Positions 15,779 through 24,938 of a stretch of DNA of 64,000 nt are shown here, one piece after another. Below the pieces are notes generated by a model that was not told the DNA's origin, did not search any database, and saw only the letters and a program-made list of their open reading frames with translations. Origin of the DNA: Desulfobacula sp. (lineage in GTDB: Bacteria > Desulfobacterota > Desulfobacteria > Desulfobacterales > Desulfobacteraceae); the NCBI RefSeq assembly GCF_030145145.1, contig NZ_JAQYWD010000036.1:1-64000 (forward strand). The letters are read 5' to 3'. Made by a program: the position numbers and the translations under genes. Within the stretch, counting starts at the first letter, position 1, and each line of letters opens with the position of its first letter.

Positions 15779-17470
15779 ATGAAAGTGTCCGACCGAAATG
15801 ACTACGCACAGAAGATATGGCTCAACGCATATGAACAAGGGGTAACCCATTCCGTGGACTTCCAGGAGGTGCTGATGCCTCAATATCTGGAAGAATCCAC
15901 CCAGACCTTCCCGGATCACCCGGCCTTGATTTTCCAGGGGTTTACCCTTTCATTCAAAGAACTCAATGAGATGGTGGCAAAATTTGCTGCTGCTTTAAAG
16001 GGATTCGGGGTGGAAAAAGGCGATAGTGTGGCCATACTGCTGCCCAATGTTATTCCCTGTGTTGTGGCCTATTATGCCACCCTTAAAATCGGTGGTATTG
16101 TGGTGTTGAATAATCCCTTATATTCTGACAGGGAGTTGGAACACCAGTTTACTGATTCCAATGCCACGTTTTTGATTACACTGGATCTTCTGGCCAACCG
16201 GATGGTTAAACTTCGGGGAAAAACAGCGATTAAAACCATTGTTTATACCTCAATCGGCGATTATCTGCCCTTTGCCAAACGGCTTTTGTTCCCGTTGGTG
16301 GCCAAAAGGAAAGGCCTGGCAGCAGAGGTATCACCGGCACCGGATCTATATAAATTCAAAGAACTCATCGCCAAAACCCCGCCGGATTATACCCAGGCAG
16401 ACGTGGACATGGATGATGTGGCCATGTACCAGTATACCGGCGGTACAACAGGGGTGTCAAAGGGGGTCATACTGACCCATAGAAACATCAGCTACCAGAT
16501 CCAGCAGTGTGAAGTCTGGTTTACAACCTTTAAAAGAGGTGCTGAAGTCATGCTGGGAGCCTTGCCGATCTTTCATGTGTTCGGCATGTCAATTTCAATG
16601 AACCTGGCCATTAAAATGGGATGGGCCAACGTCCTGGTCCCCAAACCCCAGCCGGAGCCATTGCTGGAAGCCATCAGTAAATTCAAGGTGACCTTCGCCC
16701 CAATGGTTCCCACCATGTATATCGGTATCCTGGACCACCCTGATCTGGACCATACAGACCTGACCAGTATCAAAGGCTGTTTTTCCGGCAGTGCCCCCCT
16801 GCCCCTGGATGTGATCAACAATTTCCAGGAAAAAACCGGTTCAATCATCGTTGAAGGATTTGGTCTGACAGAATCCACACCGGTCACCCATGTCAATCCC
16901 TTTAACGGGGTGAGGAAACCCGGCAGTATTGGTGTTCCAATTCCGAATACCGACTGTAAAATTGTGGACCTGGAAGATAACACCCGGGAAATGCCCATTG
17001 GCGAATCCGGTGAACTTCTCATCCGGGGTCCCCAAGTCATGAAAGGATATCTCAAAAACCCCGGGGAAACGAAAAAAACCCTGACCCCGGATGGATTTCT
17101 CTGCACCGGGGATGTGGCCAAAATGGATGAGGACGGGTATTTTTATATTGTGGACCGCATTAAAGATATGATTATCTCCGGGGGGTATAATGTTTATCCA
17201 AGGGATATCGAAGAAGTGTTGTTTGAACACCCCAAAATCCTTGAGGCCTGTTGTGTGGGTATCCCCCATAAAAAACGCGGAGAAGCGGCAAAAGCCTTTA
17301 TTGTGCTCAAAGAAGATCAGGAAATGACAGCGCATGAGGTCATTGAATACTGCAATACAAAACTGGCCAAATACAAATTACCGGTTGAGGTTGAGTTCCG
17401 CCATGAGCTGCCCAAATCCAATGTGGGTAAAATTTTAAAAAAAGACTTAAGAACACAAGAAAAAAATTAA
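15779..17470 (+). CDS. fadD: Long-chain fatty-acid-CoA ligase
   Basis: 563 residues, ANL superfamily. The AMP-binding loop YTGGTTGVSKGVILTHRN lies near 220, FGLTESTPV near 360 (adenine and Mg site), CTGDVAKMDEDGYFYIVDR near 445, the hinge, and the catalytic K of NVGKILKKDLR near the C-terminus. It activates fatty acids to acyl-CoA with ATP via acyl-AMP, feeding beta-oxidation; an acyl-CoA dehydrogenase lies at 29123-30475. A GAGAGGAA ribosome site precedes ATG 15779. acnA starts 19 nt after its stop, so the two look co-transcribed. Confidence 0.9.
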   Translation: MKVSDRNDYAQKIWLNAYEQGVTHSVDFQEVLMPQYLEESTQTFPDHPALIFQGFTLSFKELNEMVAKFAAALKGFGVEKGDSVAILLPNVIPCVVAYYATLKIGGIVVLNNPLYSDRELEHQFTDSNATFLITLDLLANRMVKLRGKTAIKTIVYTSIGDYLPFAKRLLFPLVAKRKGLAAEVSPAPDLYKFKELIAKTPPDYTQADVDMDDVAMYQYTGGTTGVSKGVILTHRNISYQIQQCEVWFTTFKRGAEVMLGALPIFHVFGMSISMNLAIKMGWANVLVPKPQPEPLLEAISKFKVTFAPMVPTMYIGILDHPDLDHTDLTSIKGCFSGSAPLPLDVINNFQEKTGSIIVEGFGLTESTPVTHVNPFNGVRKPGSIGVPIPNTDCKIVDLEDNTREMPIGESGELLIRGPQVMKGYLKNPGETKKTLTPDGFLCTGDVAKMDEDGYFYIVDRIKDMIISGGYNVYPRDIEEVLFEHPKILEACCVGIPHKKRGEAAKAFIVLKEDQEMTAHEVIEYCNTKLAKYKLPVEVEFRHELPKSNVGKILKKDLRTQEKN

Positions 17471-17489
17471 ACCACCAAGGAGCAGACAA

Positions 17490-20141
17490 ATGACCGATCC
17501 CAGTTTAAAGCAAACCCTTATGATGAACCAACAGGCGTTTATCGTTTACAATATCAATGTACTCGAAGAAATGGGCCTGGCAAAAATCAACACCCTTCCG
17601 TTTGCAGCCAGGGTCTTGATTGAAAACCTGGCTCGAAATATGGATGCAAACATTATTCAATGGTCAGACATTGTCGCGGCGGCAAACTTTTATGGCACCT
17701 GTGCGCAAACCTCTGAACTGATACCCTTTTATCCGGCAAGAGTCCTGATGCAGGATTTCACAGGGGTTCCGGCTGTGGTTGATTTTGCCGCCATGCGGAA
17801 TGCGGTCCATGAAGCCGGCGATGATCCCAGGAAAATAAATCCCCTGGTCCCTGTTGATCTGGTCATTGACCACTCCATCCAGGTGGATCATTTTAAAGAA
17901 AAAAATGCGTTCTTCCTAAATGCCCAGAAAGAATATGAACGGAATAAAGAACGATATCAGCTGCTAAAATGGGCCCAGAAAAGCTTTGACAATTTCAGGG
18001 TTGTCCCGCCGGAGTCCGGAATTTGTCACCAGATCAACCTTGAATACCTGGCCACGGTTGTTTCAACCAAACAGACCCCGGAGGGTCTCCAGGCCTTTCC
18101 GGACACCCTTGTGGGCACCGATTCCCACACCACCATGATCAATGCATTGGGCGTGCTGGGGTGGGGCGTCGGTGGGATTGAGGCGGAAGCCGTCATGCTG
18201 GGCCAACCCTATTATATGAACCTTCCCCAAATTATCGGGGTCAATTTCATTGGTAAACCCAAACAACAAATCACTTCAACTGATATTGCCCTGTATGTGA
18301 CCCATATCCTTCGTGAAGAAAATGTGGTGGAAAAAATTGTTGAATATACCGGCCCAGGGTTAAGGTATCTGACACTGACGGACCGGGCCACCATTTCCAA
18401 CATGTCACCGGAATATGGGGCCACCGCCGGTTTCTTTCCGGTTGATGAGCATACCTTAAATTACCTGAGAAAAACAAACCGGTCGGACACAGCCGCCCGG
18501 GTTGAAACCTATTGCAAGGCCTGCGGATTATTTAACACCCACGACCATGAGATTCAATTTTCCAAACGAATCGACGTGGATCTTTCTTTGATTGAAACCT
18601 CAGTTGCAGGCCCCTCAAGACCCCAGGACAGGATCTCCCTTTCCGGGGTAAAAGAAAGGGCCACAAAGATATTTGACCTTGGGAATCGAAAAGCCCTTCA
18701 AATCAATCCTGAAAATAAGCCCCAGGCCCTCACCAACGGCAGTGTCGTCATCGCGGCCATTACCTCCTGCACCAACACTTCCAATCCCTATACCATGATC
18801 GGTGCCGGCCTTGCTGCTAAAAAAGCCGTTGAAAAAGGCCTGTCCATACCCTGGTATGTAAAACCGTCTCTGTCCCCGGGTTCCAGGGTGGTCCTGGATT
18901 ACCTGAAAGGCTCCGGGTTAATGGACTATTTCCAGGCGCTTGGGTTTAACAATACCGGTTTTGGGTGTATGACCTGTATCGGGAACAGCGGCCCCCTTGA
19001 TCCGTTTATTGAAGAATCCATTAAAACCAATGAGATGGATGTCATGTCGGTTCTTTCGGGGAATCGGAATTTTGAGGCAAGAATACACCAGGATGTCACG
19101 GGCAATTTTTTAATGTCACCTATCCTTGTTGTCATCTATGCCATAGCCGGAAGAATTGATATCGATTTTAAAACAGAGCCCCTGGGGATTTCAAAAGAGG
19201 GAACGCCGGTTTTTATGGCGGATATCTGGCCGGAAGCCGATGAAATCAATCATTTTGTCGAAACCTATGTCCACGAAAAGTTCTTCAAAGACCAGTATGC
19301 CCATATTTTTAAAGGGGACAAACTCTGGCAGGAACTTGAAGTTGAGGAAAGCACCACGTTCAAGTTTGATGAAGCGTCCCGTTACATTCGCAATCCCCCC
19401 TTTTTCCAGGACTTTTCCCTGGATCTGACGGATCTTGAGGATATCAAAGACGCCAGAGCCCTGCTTGTTTTAGGCGATTCCGTGACCACGGATCATATCT
19501 CTCCGGCCGGTGCCATTCCTGTGGATTACCCGGCAGGAAAGTATCTGATTGAAAACGGGGTAAAACCCTGGGACTTCAACTCCTACGGATCTCGCCGGGG
19601 AAACCATGACGTCATGATGAGAGGGACCTTTGCCAATATCCGGATAAAAAACCGATTGGTCTCTGATACGGGTGGGCTCACGGTTAAATTTCCGGAAAAT
19701 GAGCAGTGTTACGTGTTTGATGCCTCCCAAAAATACCGGGATGAACACACCGATCTGGTGGTTTTCAGCGGCGCAGAATACGGCACCGGATCTTCAAGGG
19801 ACTGGGCCGCTAAAGGGACCCGCCTTTTAGGGATAAAAGCAGTCATTGCCACCTCCTTTGAGCGAATCCACCGATCCAACCTTGTGGGCATGGGGGTTCT
19901 GCCACTGATCTTCAAAGAAGGGGAATCCTTTGAATCATTGGGGCTTAAAGGGGATGAAATCTTTGACATCAGACAGGTAAATCAAATTAAACCCAATGGT
20001 CTTTTAACGGTTAGCGCGCTAAAAGATGGCAAACAGATAAGGTTTGACGTCATTGCTAAACTCAACACAGATATCGAGATCGACTATATTAAAAATGGCG
20101 GGATCCTTCACTATGTTTTGCGGCAAATGATTAAAAACTAA
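17490..20141 (+). CDS. acnA: Aconitate hydratase A
   Basis: 883 residues, close to the AcnA/IRP1 length. Iron-sulfur ligands are seen in SCTNTSNP and GFGCMTCIGNSG; SRDWAAKG near 770 is the substrate-binding arginine loop of the swivel domain, and VGTDSHTTM and HSIQVD are conserved catalytic blocks. It interconverts citrate and isocitrate through cis-aconitate with a [4Fe-4S] cluster in the cytosol. In complete-oxidising sulfate reducers it would serve the TCA cycle. An AAGGAG ribosome site is present. A hairpin terminator follows the stop. Confidence 0.96.
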   Translation: MTDPSLKQTLMMNQQAFIVYNINVLEEMGLAKINTLPFAARVLIENLARNMDANIIQWSDIVAAANFYGTCAQTSELIPFYPARVLMQDFTGVPAVVDFAAMRNAVHEAGDDPRKINPLVPVDLVIDHSIQVDHFKEKNAFFLNAQKEYERNKERYQLLKWAQKSFDNFRVVPPESGICHQINLEYLATVVSTKQTPEGLQAFPDTLVGTDSHTTMINALGVLGWGVGGIEAEAVMLGQPYYMNLPQIIGVNFIGKPKQQITSTDIALYVTHILREENVVEKIVEYTGPGLRYLTLTDRATISNMSPEYGATAGFFPVDEHTLNYLRKTNRSDTAARVETYCKACGLFNTHDHEIQFSKRIDVDLSLIETSVAGPSRPQDRISLSGVKERATKIFDLGNRKALQINPENKPQALTNGSVVIAAITSCTNTSNPYTMIGAGLAAKKAVEKGLSIPWYVKPSLSPGSRVVLDYLKGSGLMDYFQALGFNNTGFGCMTCIGNSGPLDPFIEESIKTNEMDVMSVLSGNRNFEARIHQDVTGNFLMSPILVVIYAIAGRIDIDFKTEPLGISKEGTPVFMADIWPEADEINHFVETYVHEKFFKDQYAHIFKGDKLWQELEVEESTTFKFDEASRYIRNPPFFQDFSLDLTDLEDIKDARALLVLGDSVTTDHISPAGAIPVDYPAGKYLIENGVKPWDFNSYGSRRGNHDVMMRGTFANIRIKNRLVSDTGGLTVKFPENEQCYVFDASQKYRDEHTDLVVFSGAEYGTGSSRDWAAKGTRLLGIKAVIATSFERIHRSNLVGMGVLPLIFKEGESFESLGLKGDEIFDIRQVNQIKPNGLLTVSALKDGKQIRFDVIAKLNTDIEIDYIKNGGILHYVLRQMIKN

Positions 20142-20151
20142 CACTTCAATG

Positions 20152-20187
20152 TTCTTTTGCATGGCAGGAAACCGTCATGCAAAAGAA
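20152..20187 (+). terminator. Terminator after acnA
   Basis: 12-bp stem (TTCTTTTGCATG, 20152-20163, with 20176-20187), then TGAATATTTTT. It separates fadD-acnA from the malic enzyme promoter. Confidence 0.6.
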
Positions 20188-20225
20188 TGAATATTTTTCA
20201 ATTGATGAAACGCCTTCAGTTTTAT

Positions 20226-20256
20226 TTTACCTTTCTGCCTTTATTTATGATATAAT
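20226..20256 (+). promoter_or_regulatory. Probable promoter of the malic enzyme gene
   Basis: A perfect -10 TATAAT at 20251-20256 with a weak -35 (TTTACC or TTACCT around 20226-20232) at 18-19 nt. The gene starts 62 nt downstream. Confidence 0.45.
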
Positions 20257-20317
20257 TTACACTGCTGTTTTTTCACAGCTTTTTTATTAAATTGTAATTA
20301 AGGAATTTTTTTTAGTC

Positions 20318-22051
20318 ATGGAAATCAATCATTACGAGTTTAGTTATGGCGAATTTGGAGAAACAACCGGGGCACGCATTAACCTGAGGGGGTTTGATGT
20401 CCTTCGCTACAATTATATCTGCAAAGGTACGGCTTTTACCATTGATGAAAGACGTAAACTTAAACTCAGCGGTTTTCTGCCCCCAAGGATAAAAACCCTT
20501 GAAGATCAAGTCAAATCAAGCCTGGATATCGTTGAAAAAAAACCCAGTGATATCGAAAAATTTATTTATATCCGAAGCCTGTATGACAGGAATGTCGTCC
20601 TTGCCCATGCCGTCATTGCAAGTGATGTTACAAAATTTTTGCCCATTATTTATACCCCGACAGTGGGCCTTGCCTGTCAACAGTATTCTTCAATGTTCCG
20701 GAGGGCGAATGGTATCCACTTTTATCCGGGGAATATTGATTATGCAGAACATATTTTGCGGAACTATACGGACCAGGAAATCGGAATCGCAGTTGTCACA
20801 GACAACCAGGGAATTCTCGGTATTGGCGACCAGGGAGCCGGCGGTATCCCCATCTGTCTTGGAAAATTGATGCTCTACACCCAGGGTGCCGGCATCGCCC
20901 CCTGGCATTGTCTTCCCATCTCCCTTGATGTGGGAACAGATAATGAAGGATTGTTAAACGATCCGAACTATCTGGGATGGCAGCACAAACGTCTCAGCGG
21001 GGAAGCATATGACACGTTTATTGAAAAATTTGTAAAGGCGTTTAAAAAGGTTTTTCCCCGGGCGTTATGTCAATGGGAGGATTTTTCAAAACAAAAGGCC
21101 TTTACGGTCCGGGACACCTATCTTAAAGAACTGATTTCCTTTAATGATGACATCCAGGGAACCGGTTCAGTGGCCCTGGCCGGAATCCTTGCCGCCATGC
21201 GAGTAAAAAAAGAAAAAATGACGGATCAGGTGTACCTGGTCAATGGTGCCGGGGCCGGGGGTGTCGGTATTGCTGAACAGATCCAGACGGAACTCATGGA
21301 ACAGGGCATGGATAAAAACGATGCCATCGCCAGAATTTTCACCATGGACTCAAAAGGCGTTGTCACCTCTGACAGAACGCTTGAGCCCTATAAAATGAAA
21401 TTTGCAAAGGATCCGGCAACCCTTGCCTGGCTAACATCACCAGCGGACAATACCATTCTGAACACGGTTAAAAATGAACGAATAACCGTCTTGATCGGCA
21501 CCTCAGGGCAGGCCGGGCTGTTTACACGAGACATCGTTGACGCCGTCGGTAATAATACGGAAAGACCGGTTATTCTGCCATTGAGCAATCCGACAACTAA
21601 AGCAGAAGCCCTGCCAAAAGACGTCTATGAATGGACGGATGGTAAAGCCCTTGTGGCAACAGGATCTCCTTTTGATCCGGTCCATCACAACGGCCAGGCA
21701 TATCGAATCGGACAGATGAACAATGCATTTATTTTCCCGGGCGTCGGACTGGGTATTGTGGCCTCGGGTGCCACAGAAGTCCTTCCGGTATTCTTTTCTG
21801 CCGCCGCCCATGCGCTTGCCGAATTTATCAGCGAAGAAGATTTTAAAAACGGTATCCTGTTTCCCCCCCTGGATCAATTAAGAGAGGTCTCCCTGGAAGT
21901 TGCAAAAAGAGTCGGTGCAGAAGCCATTAAGGCAAATGTTGCTCAAAAAGATTGTGCTTTCTCAAAATTCAAGCACCAGAATGATCCGGAACGATTGAAC
22001 ACGATTGTAGATAAGATACGCTGGAGTCCCAAATATTTTGACCAGGTTTAA
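20318..22051 (+). CDS. NAD-type malic enzyme (oxaloacetate-decarboxylating)
   Basis: 577 residues, the long bacterial/eukaryotic malic enzyme form. FIYTPTVGLACQ-like block (here PIIYTPTVGLACQQYSSMFRR), DNQGILGIGDQGAGG with metal-binding acids, FNDDIQGTGSVALAG, NAD(P) motif VNGAGAGGVGIAEQI, PLSNPTTKAEA and ATGSPF are present. It converts malate to pyruvate and CO2, linking the TCA cycle to pyruvate. NAD or NADP preference is not certain from motifs alone. It has its own promoter and converges with the Omp85 gene (10-nt gap). Confidence 0.93.
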   Translation: MEINHYEFSYGEFGETTGARINLRGFDVLRYNYICKGTAFTIDERRKLKLSGFLPPRIKTLEDQVKSSLDIVEKKPSDIEKFIYIRSLYDRNVVLAHAVIASDVTKFLPIIYTPTVGLACQQYSSMFRRANGIHFYPGNIDYAEHILRNYTDQEIGIAVVTDNQGILGIGDQGAGGIPICLGKLMLYTQGAGIAPWHCLPISLDVGTDNEGLLNDPNYLGWQHKRLSGEAYDTFIEKFVKAFKKVFPRALCQWEDFSKQKAFTVRDTYLKELISFNDDIQGTGSVALAGILAAMRVKKEKMTDQVYLVNGAGAGGVGIAEQIQTELMEQGMDKNDAIARIFTMDSKGVVTSDRTLEPYKMKFAKDPATLAWLTSPADNTILNTVKNERITVLIGTSGQAGLFTRDIVDAVGNNTERPVILPLSNPTTKAEALPKDVYEWTDGKALVATGSPFDPVHHNGQAYRIGQMNNAFIFPGVGLGIVASGATEVLPVFFSAAAHALAEFISEEDFKNGILFPPLDQLREVSLEVAKRVGAEAIKANVAQKDCAFSKFKHQNDPERLNTIVDKIRWSPKYFDQV

Positions 22052-22061
22052 TGTATCGCTT

Positions 22062-24938
22062 TTAAAATGTATACCCCATGGAAAAATGTAAACTGCCGCT
22101 GCTCTCACCGGGCAGCGGATCCAGTTTCCAGCCGTAAAGAAGACCAATGGGACCGATGGGGGTCATATATCGAAGTCCCACCCCCACGGATGAGCGGAAA
22201 TCCTGTGAACTGATGCTTTCACTTGTTTTCCGCAACCGGCCCATATCATAAAACAGGGCTCCCTCAACGTTCAATCCCAGATCGTATCGCGCCTCAAGAC
22301 TGCCAAGGATGGCTTCCCGCCCCCCCACTGCATTACCGGAATCATCAAAAGCCAGCATATTTTCGTCGAACCCCCGAACCGTGGACGTACCACCAAGGAA
22401 AAAAAGCTGATCCTCGGGAATGGTTTCATTGCCCCCATAGGGTTGAATAACCCCGTATCTCCCCCTGATGGCAACGGTTAACGGTTCAAACAGGGTATAG
22501 TAATAACGAGTATCAAAACGATACTTCACATAATCATCCAGGGTATTGTCAACCCCCTTTGAAATATCGGTATACACGGCTGAAAAGACCCCTTTCGTAG
22601 GACGGACAAAGGAATCCGTGGTCCTGTAGATAAGGGAAGGGCTTGTCACAAAGATGGTCCGGGGATCATACACCTGTGATACTTCTGTCGTCGAACCGGT
22701 AGTATCGGTTAAATATTGCTCCCGGTACTCATACCTGAATCCAAGATTGGCTGTCAATTTTTTTTCCAGGAACTGCTGGTAAAAACTCTGGGAAAGGCTA
22801 TAGGTCTGGATACCAAAATCCGTATTAAACGCTTCCTGCTTCTCGGCAGCCAGTTTTGTGGTGGAAGATATCCGGGTGCTGAAAAATCGCGGTTCCATCA
22901 ATGAAATGATGCCCTTATAACCGATCTGGCTGACTTCAGCACTTGTTTCAAGATTAAGATTTCTTCCCAGAAAATTATGATCCCCCACTGTACTGTTGAT
23001 ATAAAAATGCCGTTCCGTGTCATATCCGGCGCCAACTTCAAAAAAATAGGGCTTTTTCTCTTCCACTTCCAGGACAAGATCCACTTCCTCAAACTTTTCC
23101 TTAAGACCCAGTGTCCTGAAGCGAACAGAATCAAGGGCATTCATATTCATCATGTTCTGCCGACTCTCCAGCAGCTTTGTCAGGGAAAGCGGTTCTCCGG
23201 GGGATAATGCCATCTCATTGTTGAGAATTTTTTCCTTTGTCCTGAAATTACCGGTATAATAAATCTGACCAACGGTGACAAAAGTCCCTTCATCCACACC
23301 ATAGGCAATATCAGCCAGTGATCTGTCTTCATTAAAAGACACGGTTCCTTTCACCTGGATATTGGGATATCCCATCTCGGAGATGTATTTTTTTAACGCG
23401 TTCTCATCGCTTTCAATCATATAGTCACGAAACACCTGGCCCGGTTGAAGAGCGATCACTTTCATTGCCGATTCAGGATTCATCACCGAAAGTCCCTGAA
23501 ATTTAACCGTTCCCACGCGCGTTCGGGGGCCTTCATCCACTGTCAGCTCTATTTCCAGAAATTTTAGATTTTCTCCATTTTTAGACGGCGGATCACTGAT
23601 GGTTATCTTCTTTTGAATCCGGGCATTGGCATACCCTTCCTTTAAATACAGCGCCCGGATGGCAGTGATATCCTCATCAAGGGTTTTCGGGTAATATCCG
23701 CCGTCCACCCAAAAACCAGGCGGCTGGGTCAGCATCTGTTCCCTTATCCTCTTTTCATCTAACCCATGGTTTCCTTTTATGATAATTTTTGAAACAAGGG
23801 TGGGGCTTCCCTCATTGATCTCCAGGGTCACATCCCGGACTGATTTTTTTTCTGCCTTGGTTTCATTGATGCGCGTCTGTATTTTAGCATCCAGATATCC
23901 GATTCGGTTATATTTTTTCTGAATATTGCGAGCCCCTTTTCTCACTGCAAAATCATTCTTGTTCCCGTCTTTGGAAAGGGTCATTTCTCGTTTAAGGGTA
24001 CGATCCCAGAACCGGTTATTGCCTTCAAACCCGATGGTATAAAAAGGGCCTTCCATTATATGAAATAGCACATCCACGGTTTTTGTCCGGTCATTTTTTG
24101 GGGCCTTTGCAGAAACCGTAACCTCTGCAAATCCCTTGCTTCTGTAGAACCGGACGAGATTCTTCACATCCGCATCAAGGTCTTTTTTAACAAATCGGGT
24201 GGCACTGCCGAACAATAGAGAGGATTTCCATGTTTTTGTTCTCAGTTTCAATCGCGTGTCGGAAAACCGGTTGTTTCCTTCCACAGACACGGTCCTGATC
24301 CGGTAAAACTCTCCTTTTTCAATCCGAACCTGAACAATGGTATGGCCGTCTCCAGGGTCTCGTTGGGCGGACACCATCACGTTTGGATCAATATACCCGC
24401 GTTTTTTAAATAATGCTTCAACCCTGGATTTTTGTTCATCAAGCCGGTCTTCTGAAAATCCATCCCCCGTATAAAGGGTCATCACCCGCAACACTTCTTT
24501 TTTAAAAACCGGAAACGCACCTTCCACCAGAATGTCCTTGACCCGTCCAAAAGGGGTCAGCAAAAAGACAAGTGTCCTGCCGTCCGCCGTCTTTTGGGGA
24601 TCCGGAACCTCAATATGGCTAAACAGCCGGGATTCAGAAAGGAGACCAATGGTTTCCAATACCTTTTGGGGAGAATACACATCCCCTTTTCCAAGGGGAA
24701 TCAGATCCCTGGCAGTGGTTTCCCACATGCCGGTATCCCCTTTGACACCGTCAATGCGGATATCAATCCCTGAAATGATCTCTTCTGAAAGAAAGGGTTG
24801 TTCTGCTTGCGACAACCCGTTTTCCCAAAAACACCCCAGCAGTATTAATATTACCGCTATTTTCAACCCTGTGTTACCGAAATTCCAGGCGGTATTTAAT
24901 TTCTCCACCAAACGCACCTCCGGTATCTTGAAACCCAC
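22062..24938 (-). CDS. Omp85-family outer-membrane protein (BamA/TamA type)
   Basis: Up to 958 residues. A hydrophobic signal (IAVILILLGCFW) is followed by several POTRA domains (about residues 50-590; repeated GN-R-F and G-V patterns). A 16-strand barrel follows, with VRGFDENML (the VRGF/Y lid-lock motif) near 860 and a final aromatic F (GSLHFSMGYTF), the outer-membrane targeting signature. It inserts or exports proteins or lipids at the outer membrane. The ATG at 24938 overlaps the tamB stop by 65 nt and gives a long n-region; TTG 24866 would give a neat signal peptide, so the start is uncertain. Pairing with TamB suggests a TAM-like role rather than BamA itself. Confidence 0.87.
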   Translation of the reverse strand: MGFKIPEVRLVEKLNTAWNFGNTGLKIAVILILLGCFWENGLSQAEQPFLSEEIISGIDIRIDGVKGDTGMWETTARDLIPLGKGDVYSPQKVLETIGLLSESRLFSHIEVPDPQKTADGRTLVFLLTPFGRVKDILVEGAFPVFKKEVLRVMTLYTGDGFSEDRLDEQKSRVEALFKKRGYIDPNVMVSAQRDPGDGHTIVQVRIEKGEFYRIRTVSVEGNNRFSDTRLKLRTKTWKSSLLFGSATRFVKKDLDADVKNLVRFYRSKGFAEVTVSAKAPKNDRTKTVDVLFHIMEGPFYTIGFEGNNRFWDRTLKREMTLSKDGNKNDFAVRKGARNIQKKYNRIGYLDAKIQTRINETKAEKKSVRDVTLEINEGSPTLVSKIIIKGNHGLDEKRIREQMLTQPPGFWVDGGYYPKTLDEDITAIRALYLKEGYANARIQKKITISDPPSKNGENLKFLEIELTVDEGPRTRVGTVKFQGLSVMNPESAMKVIALQPGQVFRDYMIESDENALKKYISEMGYPNIQVKGTVSFNEDRSLADIAYGVDEGTFVTVGQIYYTGNFRTKEKILNNEMALSPGEPLSLTKLLESRQNMMNMNALDSVRFRTLGLKEKFEEVDLVLEVEEKKPYFFEVGAGYDTERHFYINSTVGDHNFLGRNLNLETSAEVSQIGYKGIISLMEPRFFSTRISSTTKLAAEKQEAFNTDFGIQTYSLSQSFYQQFLEKKLTANLGFRYEYREQYLTDTTGSTTEVSQVYDPRTIFVTSPSLIYRTTDSFVRPTKGVFSAVYTDISKGVDNTLDDYVKYRFDTRYYYTLFEPLTVAIRGRYGVIQPYGGNETIPEDQLFFLGGTSTVRGFDENMLAFDDSGNAVGGREAILGSLEARYDLGLNVEGALFYDMGRLRKTSESISSQDFRSSVGVGLRYMTPIGPIGLLYGWKLDPLPGESSGSLHFSMGYTF

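Noticed and set aside
22062-24938. Calling the Omp85 gene bamA
   Set aside because: No lpx, skp or fabZ neighbours of the usual bamA locus; linkage to tamB points to a TamA-like partner, so no symbol was given.
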